From Prevotella sp. (GTDB taxonomy: Bacteria; Bacteroidota; Bacteroidia; Bacteroidales; Bacteroidaceae): a DNA stretch of 17,477 nucleotides. This document shows positions 1 to 7,878 of the stretch, piece by piece. The stretch covers positions 1 through 17,477 of the forward strand of contig JAJWLX010000068.1 in assembly GCA_021636625.1 (NCBI GenBank). The letters are read 5' to 3'. Under the pieces are notes generated by a model, which did not search any database, was not told the DNA's origin, and saw only the letters and a list, made by a program, of their open reading frames with translations. Every line of letters begins with the position of its first letter. The first letter of the stretch is position 1. A program made the position numbers and the translations under genes.

Positions 1-566
1 CAGAGCCTATCCCAAGCGGTTACAAGGATATCAAGTATAATATCTGCAAGATAGGTTTTGATGCGGCTACGGGTAAGTTTGGCAACCAGGTGGATACCAT
101 CTTCAATGCCCGTGAACTGGGCAAGAGTGCTACCCATCCCCGTCCTTCGTATGATGGCAGGTACATCATGTTTACGATGAGCGATTATGGCTGTTTCCCT
201 ATCTGGCATAAGGAAGCGGACAACTGGTTACTGGATTTGAAGACGGGTCAGGCTAAGCCGATGACCGCTGCTAATAGTCGAAACACGGACAGCTGGCACA
301 ACTGGAGCAGGGATTCCCATTGGTTTGTCTTTACATCCCGCCGTGGTGACGGTCTCTATACCCGTCTTTATCTTGCCTGCATCGATGACAAGGGCAATGT
401 AAGCAAGCCGTTCCTTTTGCCTCAGCGCAATCCGAAGAAGTACTACGACGAGTTGCTGGATTCCTATAATACCCCAGATTTCACTTCGAAGCCAGTAGAG
501 CTGGATGCCCGTGCGGCAGGAAATGAAATCATGAGTGATAAGAGGATTCCGACGAAAGTTAGATAA
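1..566 (+). CDS. Beta-propeller (TolB/PD40-like) protein, C-terminal part
   Basis: This gene runs in from the left edge; the reading frame is open from base 3 to the TAA at 564-566, so only about 187 C-terminal residues are seen. An internal GTG at 90 is not the real start. The sequence has propeller-blade signatures (HPRPSYDGRYIMFT, WSRDSHWFVFTSRRGDGLY). It aligns along its whole visible length with the C-terminus of the convergent gene at 637-2112: both share DYGxFPIWHxEAD, NSRxxDxxHxWS and PFxLPQRxP. It is therefore probably an extracytoplasmic propeller protein, and the missing N-terminus may hold a lipoprotein signal and a CXXCH site like its paralogue. The function is unknown. The two genes meet tail to tail at a shared terminator. 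Confidence 0.8.
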   Translation, partial: EPIPSGYKDIKYNICKIGFDAATGKFGNQVDTIFNARELGKSATHPRPSYDGRYIMFTMSDYGCFPIWHKEADNWLLDLKTGQAKPMTAANSRNTDSWHNWSRDSHWFVFTSRRGDGLYTRLYLACIDDKGNVSKPFLLPQRNPKKYYDELLDSYNTPDFTSKPVELDARAAGNEIMSDKRIPTKVR

Positions 567-580
567 TCCAATAAAAATAT

Positions 581-616
581 AAAAAAGCCCGAGCCATTAT
601 CAGCTCGGGCTTTTTT
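581..616. terminator. Bidirectional intrinsic terminator
   Basis: A perfect 14-bp inverted repeat (AAAAAAGCCCGAGC and its complement) flanks an 8-nt loop. It gives a GC-rich stem with an A-run on one side and a T-run on the other. It lies between two convergent stop codons and should stop transcription from both sides. Confidence 0.93.
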
Positions 617-636
617 GTGTTTATTGGATACTGTGT

Positions 637-2112
637 TTATTTGAACTTTTCTGCTTCCTGTTTCATCACATTCTCAATATCGATGGCATTGAATGGAACG
701 GGACCACGACTCAGCTCCGGGATGTTGAAACTCTTTAGGCAATCGTCGTAGAAGGTTGGCTCCCTCTGCGGCAAGACGAAAGGCTTGTGAGCCTTGCCAT
801 GCTCATCAAAATAGCAGAAGTAAGGCTTGCCGTAGAGTCCGTCATCGCGCTTGCTTGCAAAGACAAACCATCTGCCGGAATGCGACCAGCTGTGATAGGT
901 ATCACTTTTCCTGCTGTTTACGATGCTGAGGCTGTCTATCTTTCCGGTCTGCAGGTCGAGCATACGGAGGTCTGCCTCTGGATGCCAGATAGGGAAGGTG
1001 CCATAGTCGGCAACGGTAAAGAGACAGTATCTGCCGTCTGGACTTATCTTGGGATGGCATACCGAGCGCTCCGTGTAGAGGGTATCTACCTTCGAACCGA
1101 ATGTTCCTGTTCTGTCTTCGAAAGGGATGCGGACAAGGGCATATTTCAATCCCTTCAGATTCTTTGTCTTCAGACCTTTCTTGTCGGCAACGCAATAGTA
1201 GATGTATCGGCCGTTAGACGAGAAGGTAGGGAAGGTCTCGAGTTTTGTGCTGTCGCTGGTGAGCGGCGATGAGATGATGATGTTGTTGTCGAGGTCGGCA
1301 ACATATACATCACTCTTCGAATCATATACCTCCAGCCGCTTGTCTGGATTGGCATGGAAGGCAGGGATGATGATGTTGGTAGAAAACGTGAGGTATCTGC
1401 CCGAAGGGTCGAACCCGTAATATACGCTCGATGAAACCATGTTGGCAGTCTTCAGGTTGAGCTTGCGCAGCTTGCCGTTGCGGTTGAGAATGGCTCCACC
1501 GTCTTCGCCTCTTACATATACCATACTGAGGTTCGGGTTCTGGTTGCCGAAGGCATGACAGTTCATGCAGCGGTTTTCCTGCAGATGATAGTCGGTGAGA
1601 ATCGTCTCCTTCCAGTTCTCCACGCATCGCTGCCTGATCTGTATCTTGTTCCATACCTCGTAGTCGGGTTCTATCAGTCGGTAGGTGAGATAGGGATCAA
1701 TGCTGTCGCCTACCACCTGCCATTTGAAGGACTTGAATGCGGTCCATTCTCCGTCATCGCTCTTGGAGTAGATCTGCACCTTCACGTTTTTGTTCACCGC
1801 CTTCTGAAGGAATGCTTTCCAGTCGTCGAGATCGAACTTCAGGTTCTGGCTGTTGCTTGTAGCGGTTAATGTGTTGTCGGCATCGTTGGCATCAGCGCCC
1901 TCGATGGTGAGAATGGTTTCGATGTTGGTGAGGTGCTTGTCGCGAATCTCGAAATTGAGCGGGGCGATATTCACCGGAATCGTTACATCTGCATAATCGG
2001 GATACATATTGGGGTAGTGATCTACCTGTTCTGCATTCTCGTGAGTCTGGGCGCAGGAGACGAGCAGAATAAGGCTCGCCGCTGCACCATATAGTATATT
2101 CTGGAATTTCAT
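637..2112 (-). CDS. Beta-propeller lipoprotein with CXXCH haem-type motif
   Basis: This is a 491-aa protein. It starts with a lipoprotein signal (hydrophobic residues 7-19, lipobox LVSC with Cys20), so it is likely anchored to a membrane outside the cytoplasm. An N-terminal domain of about 150 residues precedes CMNCH at residues 182-186, the classical covalent haem c motif CXXCH. From about residue 195 to the end there are propeller-type repeats (DPSGRYLTFST, SSNGRYIYYC, SPDGRYCLFT, SHSGRWFVFAS), as in TolB/PD40 families. It is a paralogue of the truncated gene at 1-566. The 41-nt gap to the membrane protein upstream (2154-3839) and the shared strand suggest an operon. A role in envelope redox or polymer binding is inference; the family is usually annotated only as a beta-propeller or cytochrome-like protein. 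Confidence 0.8.
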   Translation of the reverse strand: MKFQNILYGAAASLILLVSCAQTHENAEQVDHYPNMYPDYADVTIPVNIAPLNFEIRDKHLTNIETILTIEGADANDADNTLTATSNSQNLKFDLDDWKAFLQKAVNKNVKVQIYSKSDDGEWTAFKSFKWQVVGDSIDPYLTYRLIEPDYEVWNKIQIRQRCVENWKETILTDYHLQENRCMNCHAFGNQNPNLSMVYVRGEDGGAILNRNGKLRKLNLKTANMVSSSVYYGFDPSGRYLTFSTNIIIPAFHANPDKRLEVYDSKSDVYVADLDNNIIISSPLTSDSTKLETFPTFSSNGRYIYYCVADKKGLKTKNLKGLKYALVRIPFEDRTGTFGSKVDTLYTERSVCHPKISPDGRYCLFTVADYGTFPIWHPEADLRMLDLQTGKIDSLSIVNSRKSDTYHSWSHSGRWFVFASKRDDGLYGKPYFCYFDEHGKAHKPFVLPQREPTFYDDCLKSFNIPELSRGPVPFNAIDIENVMKQEAEKFK

Positions 2113-2153
2113 ATTTCTCTATTTTAGAAGATGAATCGTATCAAGTATTTGCG

Positions 2154-3839
2154 CTAGTTGTTGTTCAGCTTAGGTGCCTCTGCCTTGTCGAAGTAATACC
2201 AGTAGGTATCCTTGAAGGCTGGGTTGCCTCGCTGCTCATTATACAGCTTGAATCTCTGCAATACATCCTGCCTCTTGATATACTTTGCCCATTCGGCAGG
2301 CGGAGCCTTTGTTCCTGCCAGATAGATGGCAAGTGCCTCCTGGTATAGCTTCTCATAAGTTACATTCTGCTGCTTGAGATAATAGGCATCGTAATCGTGC
2401 TTGAAGGTTTCCATATCCTTCAGGAGCAGGTCGCTGCAGAGCATATAGTTGACGGCGATGTTGTTGTTGGGGTTGCTTTCCAGCAGTTCGCTCATGATGG
2501 TGTGGCAGTTATCGTTCAGGCGCAGCGTATCTCGGGTGTTGAGATAGGGGCGCTTGTCGATGTATTGCTGCAGGAGGGCTTTGTCATAGGATGAAGCCTT
2601 TCTGCCAAGGGCATCAAAAGCACGGTTGGCCCATCTGCTCCATACGAATGTCTTCTGCAGGATGCGGAGATATTTGCGGGCGGCATCATAATCGCCCTTT
2701 ACCAGATTGATCTCTGCAAGGCGCTTCATCATCCGGATGTTGCGATTCTCCGGCGAACATACGTTGGCGAGCATGGCGGCACGCTCACAGAAGGTCATGT
2801 CGCCCAATATCCAATACAGTTCGTTGAGGGTCTTGATGGTGAGGGGTGGCGTATCGGGGCCCAGTGTCTCGAAGGTACCGAGGTTGTTGCTTGGGAATTT
2901 CAGCAGTACTGCGGGGAGACTGCGTCCCTGTGCAGAAATCAGGTTATAATAGAACTTCATATAGGAGTTAGGCTCCTTGTCTTTTTCTATCATATTGACC
3001 ACCTTGTTGTAGTTGCCGAAGTAGTATTCGCAATCTGCAGCCAGGGTATTCTCCAGGTCCATCTGCGGCTTAACAAACTTACCTAAGCCCGGGTGGGTAT
3101 ATAATGTATGGAAATCGACGAAATACAGGCGTTTTTCAAGCATGATGATGAATAGGGGGATGGCAATGGCTGCCAGACGGGTATAGTTGCCTGGCTTGTT
3201 GATATACTTGATGCAGCCTAACAGTACGAGGGCTGCGTATATCCACATGCCACAGCCAAAGAACCAGTGGCAAACCAGTATACTGATGAAGATGCTGACT
3301 GCTGTAATCCACTGGGGTAATCTTGTTCCGTCTATGGAAGAATGTCGCTCAGCCAGACTTTCCAGCTTCTTGACGGACATACGGGTGGAGACAAGAATCT
3401 TGGTGCTGAACCGGAAGACATTGGCTCCACCGGCAACGGCAATAATGCTGCTGAGCCTATAGTCGTAGTGCAGACTGAAGCACACGAGCATCGTCATCAC
3501 AGCGATGGCTATGGTGTATGGTATCCAGGTGCCCTTGATGTCGGTATCCTCTACGCCACATCTTACGTTGTATCCAGCCATAAGGATGGATAGGGTCAGG
3601 ATGGTAGGACCGGCAAAACGATAGTAATAAAACTGCGTGAGAAAATCGCCTGTCAGGCAAGCTAGCCAACCCGGCTTGTCGAGATAGGTGGTAATATAGT
3701 CCCACGAAAACAGAAACAGTTGGTTCTGCTCCTGGTAAAAGAGATGATAGGGATAGAAGAATTGGAAAAACACAAAACTTGCTATTGCCCCCAATAAGAT
3801 GAGTACGTGTACTCCGGGTTTGGTGATCAGACTGTTCAT
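2154..3839 (-). CDS. Polytopic membrane protein with TPR-like tail (DUF6057-like)
   Basis: This 561-aa protein is hydrophobic in its first half and soluble in its second. Membrane segments are visible at about residues 10-28, 75-92, 103-118, around 130, 180-205 and 215-235. The N-terminus contains FFYPYHLFYQEQNQLFLFS and then GDFLTQFYYY, which I associate with the Bacteroidota family DUF6057. The C-terminal half has helical pairs such as AAMLANVCSPENR and AEINLVKGDYDAARKYLRIL, typical of TPR-like tails facing the periplasm. It appears to be the first gene of a two-gene unit with the propeller lipoprotein downstream. No catalytic motif was recognised; a scaffold or envelope role is a guess. 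Confidence 0.75.
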   Translation of the reverse strand: MNSLITKPGVHVLILLGAIASFVFFQFFYPYHLFYQEQNQLFLFSWDYITTYLDKPGWLACLTGDFLTQFYYYRFAGPTILTLSILMAGYNVRCGVEDTDIKGTWIPYTIAIAVMTMLVCFSLHYDYRLSSIIAVAGGANVFRFSTKILVSTRMSVKKLESLAERHSSIDGTRLPQWITAVSIFISILVCHWFFGCGMWIYAALVLLGCIKYINKPGNYTRLAAIAIPLFIIMLEKRLYFVDFHTLYTHPGLGKFVKPQMDLENTLAADCEYYFGNYNKVVNMIEKDKEPNSYMKFYYNLISAQGRSLPAVLLKFPSNNLGTFETLGPDTPPLTIKTLNELYWILGDMTFCERAAMLANVCSPENRNIRMMKRLAEINLVKGDYDAARKYLRILQKTFVWSRWANRAFDALGRKASSYDKALLQQYIDKRPYLNTRDTLRLNDNCHTIMSELLESNPNNNIAVNYMLCSDLLLKDMETFKHDYDAYYLKQQNVTYEKLYQEALAIYLAGTKAPPAEWAKYIKRQDVLQRFKLYNEQRGNPAFKDTYWYYFDKAEAPKLNNN

Positions 3840-3858
3840 TCTACTATTATTTAGACCA

Positions 3859-3866
3859 CAAAATTA
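3859..3866 (-). promoter_or_regulatory. Possible -7 element for the membrane-protein gene
   Basis: On the minus strand this reads TAATTTTG, matching the Bacteroidota -7 consensus TAnnTTTG, 20 nt before the start codon at 3839. No convincing -33 TTTG is visible in the A/T-rich stretch upstream, so this is a weak call. Confidence 0.35.
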
Positions 3867-3895
3867 CACAAAAATATTAAGAAAGAATAAAAAAA

Positions 3896-3933
3896 AAGCA
3901 GAAAAATGACATTTTCTTATCATTTTTCTGCTT
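3896..3933 (-). terminator. Intrinsic terminator after the Rid-like gene
   Basis: A perfect 14-bp inverted repeat (AAGCAGAAAAATGA and its complement) surrounds a 10-nt loop. Read on the minus strand it is followed by a run of nine T, as expected for a Rho-independent terminator of the gene ending at 3999. Confidence 0.85.
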
Positions 3934-3998
3934 ATTCGTATATAATGTAGGTTTGATATTTCTGATATCAGAGTATTCTGATACTTTTCTTTAGAACC

Positions 3999-5051
3999 TT
4001 ATTCCTTCTCAGCAATGCATTCCATTTCTATCAACCAGCCTGGTCGGCATACTTTTGCCTCCACGATGATGCGGGGAATCTGTGGATAAAACTGCTGCAT
4101 CAGTTTATCTACCGTGTGATAGTCGGAGATGTCGCGCAGATAGATGATGAAGTATTGGATATCATTCATTGTGGCATCGCCATCTTTCAGCAGGGCACCG
4201 ATATTTTCAAGCAGTCTGCCGGTCTGGCGCACGATGTCTCCTTCATAGACCACATCTCCATGCTTGTCGATACTGGCTGTACCGGAGATGAAGTATTGTT
4301 GCTTGAACTGCTGGCTTCCTTCTGGATGGAGAGTATGGGTAGGTAGCGTAAGCCGGGTTCCTCGTTCGAAGGCTACTCCATATTCATGGGTAGGATTCAG
4401 ATGATCGAGTGCCTGAAGATACTTCTTGTCCTCTTCCTTGATATGGGGGATGGTGAGGAAGTCGATGGCTACAGCTGCGTGGCGTACCGGAGTGGCACCA
4501 CCGATACCTGTGCTGGCAATGTAGTGGGTGTCGGCAGTCAATCCTTCTTGGTCGAAGATGTCATTGCGGGCTTCTACTACGCCCTGATAGTTTACATCGA
4601 TGTTGGTGACGTATATCCAGGTGCGAACCAGGTTGCGTTCCATGGTCATATCCGTACCTTCGATAGTCTTCAGATATTTATTGAAGAGAAAATGGGTCTG
4701 CTCGTACGAATCCTTTCCCTTTGCTTCTTCCTCAGTGAGGCGAAGACTGTGGAATAAGATTGGGGTCGCATCATCCGTAGTCTTGATTAGCAGGCTCACC
4801 TTGCTGCCATTCAGTGGAGTCTGTTCCACGATAGTGAGGTTTGTACCTTTCAGAAACTCCTGATAAAGGAGAGATTCTTCTAACTCTTTTATCTGGTTCT
4901 GGGAGTCGCTGAGGAATACCTTACAATATTGCAAGGTACGGTTTTCCAGTTTCTCTGTATCGAGAAAGTTACCTAGTTTTAGATACAGAAAGTTAAGGCG
5001 ATCATTGAATGAACCCTTAGCTTCTGGTGATAGTATTATGTATTTGTCCAT
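3999..5051 (-). CDS. Rid-family / chorismatase-like protein
   Basis: This 350-aa protein has a Rid (YjgF/YER057c/UK114) domain in its last 110 or so residues: YFISGTASID, a GDIVRQTGRLLENIGALL helix, YFIIYLRDISDYHTV, then PRIIVEAKV and IEMECIAE. These match the Rid core, including an Arg near the PARxxV position and the Glu of the terminal EIE/EME strand, which bind substrate in RidA-type imine deaminases. Upstream, RTWIYVTNI...GVVEARNDIF and YIASTGIGG resemble the first half of chorismatase proteins (FkbO/Hyg5 type), so the protein is longer than a single-domain Rid of about 130 aa. The first 110 residues are not recognised. Both an aromatic-acid (chorismate-related) and an enamine/imine role are possible; neither is shown. 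It has its own terminator. Confidence 0.72.
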   Translation of the reverse strand: MDKYIILSPEAKGSFNDRLNFLYLKLGNFLDTEKLENRTLQYCKVFLSDSQNQIKELEESLLYQEFLKGTNLTIVEQTPLNGSKVSLLIKTTDDATPILFHSLRLTEEEAKGKDSYEQTHFLFNKYLKTIEGTDMTMERNLVRTWIYVTNIDVNYQGVVEARNDIFDQEGLTADTHYIASTGIGGATPVRHAAVAIDFLTIPHIKEEDKKYLQALDHLNPTHEYGVAFERGTRLTLPTHTLHPEGSQQFKQQYFISGTASIDKHGDVVYEGDIVRQTGRLLENIGALLKDGDATMNDIQYFIIYLRDISDYHTVDKLMQQFYPQIPRIIVEAKVCRPGWLIEMECIAEKE

Positions 5052-5073
5052 CTTGTTTTTCTTTTTTCGTCAG

Positions 5074-5081
5074 CAAAGGTA
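5074..5081 (-). promoter_or_regulatory. Possible -7 element for the Rid-like gene
   Basis: The minus strand reads TACCTTTG, a match to TAnnTTTG, 22 nt before the start at 5051. A clear TTTG at the -33 distance is not visible. Confidence 0.4.
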
Positions 5082-5167
5082 CGGATAATATCTGAGATAT
5101 AAGAATATAGACAGGATGAAAAGATAAAAATACCGAGAAATGGGGATAGGATAATGCTGGGTATAAC

Positions 5168-5204
5168 AAAAAAGAGGAAGTAAAGGCTTGTATTCCTTTA
5201 CCTC
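5168..5204 (-). terminator. Intrinsic terminator after argF'
   Basis: On the minus strand GAGGTAAAGG pairs with CCTTTAC-TT-CCTC around an 8-nt loop, with a small bulge, and six T follow. It lies about 30 nt past the argF' stop, directly after an 11-base homopolymer (C on the plus strand, 5204-5214). Confidence 0.75.
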
Positions 5205-5236
5205 CCCCCCCCCCTATCTTTTTCTTGTTTCCTGCT

Positions 5237-6199
5237 TTAGAGTGATTCGAGCATACGCTTGATGACAACCTCGGCTGAAATCTCACGGTTGGCTGCCTCT
5301 GGAATTACCAGACTGTTCTTGCTCTCGATGACATCATCGGTAACAATCAGTCCACGGCGTACTGGCAGACAGTGCATGAAGCAACCGTCATTGGTCCAGC
5401 TCATGTGCTCCTCGTCGATGGTCCAGCTCATATCTTTGCTCAGAATCTCACCATACTGTGCTGGGTCTTTCACGCCCGGACAGCTCCAGTTCTTGGCATA
5501 AACGAAGTCTGCACCTTCCAGTGCCTTCTTCTGGTCGTACTCTACCTTGGCATTGCCCACGAACTTAGGGTCGAGTTCATAGCCCTCTGGATGAGTAACC
5601 ACGAAATCTACATCGGCTGCATTCATCCACTGGGCGAATGAGTTTGGTACAGCTTGAGGCAAGGCACGGCAATGAGGAGCCCAGGTCAGGACTACCTTAG
5701 GACGAGCCACCTTCTTATGCTCCTCGATGGTGATGAGGTCGGCAAATGCCTGGAGAGGGTGAACGGTAGCAGTCTCCATAGCGAAGACTGGGCGGCCGCT
5801 GTACTTCACGAACTGGTTGACGATGGTTTCGGCATAATCGTAGTCACGGTCTTTCAAGCCGGCAAAGCTGCGCACACCGATAAGGTCGCAGAAGCTACCC
5901 ATCACAGGGATTGCCTCAAGCAGGTGTTCACTCTTGTCGCCATCCATGATAACGCCACGCTCTGTCTCCAGTTTCCATGCACCGGCATTAACATCGAGCA
6001 CGATAACATTCATGCCCAGGTTCATCGCTGCCTTCTGTGTACTCAAACGGGTACGGAGGCTGTTATTGAAGAATATCATCAGCAAGGTTTTGTTCTTGCC
6101 TAACTCCTGATAACCGAAACGGTTTGCTTTCACTTCCTGTGCCTCGGCGAGTGCTGCTTTCAAGTCGCCAAGGTCTTCAACATTAAAGAATGTCTTCAT
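5237..6199 (-). CDS. argF': N-acylornithine carbamoyltransferase (ArgF' type)
   Basis: The 320-aa protein transfers a carbamoyl group from carbamoyl phosphate to an N-acylated ornithine in arginine synthesis. Visible family motifs are SLRTR at 47-51 (the carbamoyl-phosphate loop, S-x-R-T-R), DLIGVRSF near 106, a HPLQAFADL motif, and HCLPVRR at 276-282. This form is typical of Bacteroidota, where the studied enzyme (Bacteroides fragilis) uses N-succinylornithine and the Xanthomonas one N-acetylornithine. The position reported to decide this (Pro90 in B. fragilis, Glu92 in Xanthomonas) appears to be Ser90 here, in MDGDKSEH, so the acyl group is uncertain. It follows proA on the same strand across a repeat-rich 160-nt gap. 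Confidence 0.9.
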   Translation of the reverse strand: MKTFFNVEDLGDLKAALAEAQEVKANRFGYQELGKNKTLLMIFFNNSLRTRLSTQKAAMNLGMNVIVLDVNAGAWKLETERGVIMDGDKSEHLLEAIPVMGSFCDLIGVRSFAGLKDRDYDYAETIVNQFVKYSGRPVFAMETATVHPLQAFADLITIEEHKKVARPKVVLTWAPHCRALPQAVPNSFAQWMNAADVDFVVTHPEGYELDPKFVGNAKVEYDQKKALEGADFVYAKNWSCPGVKDPAQYGEILSKDMSWTIDEEHMSWTNDGCFMHCLPVRRGLIVTDDVIESKNSLVIPEAANREISAEVVIKRMLESL

Positions 6200-6239
6200 T
6201 GTTATTTCGTTTTTTATTTGTTATTTCTGATATATATTG

Positions 6240-6265
6240 TTCTTGAATCTTTCTTCTTGAATCTT
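6240..6265. repeat. Direct repeat TTCTTGAATCTT x2
   Basis: TTCTTGAATCTT occurs at 6240-6251 and again at 6254-6265, a 14-nt period, in the 5' leader of argF'. Confidence 0.8.
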
Positions 6266-6268
6266 GAT

Positions 6269-6300
6269 GTTTGCAAAGTTTGCATGCAAACCTTGCAAAC
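6269..6300. repeat. 32-bp near-perfect palindrome of GTTTGCA units
   Basis: GTTTGCAAAGTTTGCA is followed directly by its reverse complement with one mismatch (15 of 16 pairs). Each arm contains two GTTTGCA units, so there are four half-sites in one block upstream of argF'. There is no T-run, so it does not look like an intrinsic terminator; a protein operator or RNA hairpin is more likely. Confidence 0.75.
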
Positions 6301-6319
6301 ATGGCAGAAACTAAGACTT

Positions 6320-6350
6320 GGTACGGAGAGGGTACGGAGCAGGTACGGAG
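6320..6350. repeat. Three GGTACGGAG repeats, 11-bp period
   Basis: GGTACGGAG starts at 6320, 6331 and 6342, an exact 11-bp (one helical turn) spacing, immediately after the proA stop codon on the minus strand. Confidence 0.85.
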
Positions 6351-6359
6351 TGGGTCCTG

Positions 6360-7646
6360 TTAGGCTCTTGTCTGTCCCTGACCAGTAATCAACCACTTGT
6401 AGGTGGTAATCTCTTCGAGTGCCATTGGTCCGCGAGCTCCAAGCTTCTGGGTACTGATGCCAATCTCTGCGCCCAGTCCGAATTGTGCGCCATCGGTAAA
6501 GCTGGTAGGGGCGTTTACATAAACGCAGGCTGCATCTACCAATGCCTGGAACTTCTTCTGGGCTGCTTCGTTGTTGGAAACGATGCTCTCGCTGTGTCCG
6601 CTTCCGTAGGTAGCGATATGGTCGAGCGCCTCATCTTCTGAAGTGACGGTCTTGATACCCATCTGCATGCTGAGCCATTCGGTGTTCCAGATGCTCTTCA
6701 CGTTGGCATCAGCCTCTTTCATCTTCGCTTCGCTTTCCTCTGCCTTATATAATAAGGTGTCAGGATAGTGACCCTTTAAAGCTTCGTAAGCCTTGGCATC
6801 TGCATGAATCTTGGTTTGTTTTTCTGCGAGACCTTCGCAGAGAGTTGGGAGGTCGCTTAATCTGCTTTCGTGAATCAGCAGACAGTCGAGTGCATTGCAT
6901 ACGCTCACTCTTCGGCACTTGGCATTGGTGATGATGCGCTTGCCCATCTCCAGGTCTCCATCCTCGTCGAAGTAACAGTGTACCACACCGGCTCCAGTTT
7001 CGATAACCGGAACTTTGGCAGTATCACGGACGAAGTTGATGAGCTTCTTTCCTCCACGAGGAATACAGAGGTCGATATAGCCCACAGCATTCAGCATTTC
7101 GCCGGTAGCCTCATGGGTAGCAGGGAGGAGCGTAACGACATTCGGGTCAATACCGAAAGTTATCAACACCCTGTGGATAAGTTCGACACCCGCTGAGTTT
7201 GAGGCGTTTGCATCCTTTCCACCTTTCAGTACGCAAGCATTTCCACTCTTGAAACAGAGTGAGAAAACATCGTAGGTCACATTAGGACGGGCTTCATAAA
7301 TCATGCCGATAACTCCGAATGGAACGGCAACTCGCTGCAGATGCAAACCATTTTCGAGTGTTTTGTCTTTGAGAACTCTTCCAAGCGGTGAGGGCAGGGT
7401 ACTGACGTGTCTCATATCCGAAGCAATATCTTGGAGTCGCTGCTCGGTGAGTTGCAATCGGTCGTAGAGCGGGTTCGCCTTGTCCATCTTCGCCAAGTCC
7501 TCCGCATTTGCCTGGAGGAGCGCAGGAGTCTCTGCGATGATAGCGTCAGCCACCGCCTGCAGGATTTCATTACGTTGTTCGTCGCTGAGCAAGCCCAGTG
7601 TCTTGCTAGCTGCCTTCACTTTTTGGAAAGTCTCTTTCAGTTCCAT
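6360..7646 (-). CDS. proA: Glutamate-5-semialdehyde dehydrogenase (gamma-glutamyl phosphate reductase)
   Basis: The 428-aa protein performs the NADPH-dependent reduction of gamma-glutamyl phosphate to glutamate-5-semialdehyde in proline synthesis. Its length fits the family (about 420). Clear signatures are GVIGMIYEARPNVT, KSGNACVLKGGKDA, LCIPRGGKKLI, an ETGAGVVHCYFDEDGDL stretch, and NAKCRRVSVCNALDCLLIH, which contains the conserved catalytic-cysteine segment (S/T-V-C-N-A), and near the end GLGAEIGISTQKLGARGPM. The ATG at 7646 lies about 70 nt below a well-formed promoter. The usual upstream partner proB is not adjacent; the next gene upstream is a nuclease with its own terminator. argF' follows on the same strand. 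Confidence 0.96.
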   Translation of the reverse strand: MELKETFQKVKAASKTLGLLSDEQRNEILQAVADAIIAETPALLQANAEDLAKMDKANPLYDRLQLTEQRLQDIASDMRHVSTLPSPLGRVLKDKTLENGLHLQRVAVPFGVIGMIYEARPNVTYDVFSLCFKSGNACVLKGGKDANASNSAGVELIHRVLITFGIDPNVVTLLPATHEATGEMLNAVGYIDLCIPRGGKKLINFVRDTAKVPVIETGAGVVHCYFDEDGDLEMGKRIITNAKCRRVSVCNALDCLLIHESRLSDLPTLCEGLAEKQTKIHADAKAYEALKGHYPDTLLYKAEESEAKMKEADANVKSIWNTEWLSMQMGIKTVTSEDEALDHIATYGSGHSESIVSNNEAAQKKFQALVDAACVYVNAPTSFTDGAQFGLGAEIGISTQKLGARGPMALEEITTYKWLITGQGQTRA

Positions 7647-7715
7647 TTGCTATTTCCTTTCTTATTTGATGATAAGATATTTGGTAATGTGTTATGAGTT
7701 CCCTCTTAACAACGG

Positions 7716-7747
7716 CAAAGGTAAGCATAAATATTGGAAATTGCAAA
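7716..7747 (-). promoter_or_regulatory. proA promoter (Bacteroidota type)
   Basis: On the minus strand TTTG (7744-7747) is followed after 20 nt by TACCTTTG (7716-7723). Both elements and their spacing match the Bacteroidota housekeeping consensus. Transcription should start near 7709. Confidence 0.75.
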
Positions 7748-7807
7748 CTTTATGCAAGAAAAAGTAATGATTTTATAGATAAATGGATAGCTATACGAAA
7801 ATGAGAT

Positions 7808-7840
7808 ACAAAAAGGTCAGACAGCGTCTGACCTTTTTGT
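7808..7840. terminator. Intrinsic terminator of the nuclease gene
   Basis: A perfect 15-bp inverted repeat (ACAAAAAGGTCAGAC and its complement) has a 3-nt AGC loop and T-rich ends on both strands. It lies just past the stop of the PDDEXK gene and should work in both directions. Confidence 0.9.
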
Positions 7841-7878
7841 AATGGTTCCTTCTAATTATTCTGATACTGCCAGAAGAA

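Noticed and set aside
787..1869. Plus-strand frames of 60-160 codons within 787-1869
   Set aside because: They are antisense to the propeller lipoprotein, whose domains and signal peptide are clear.
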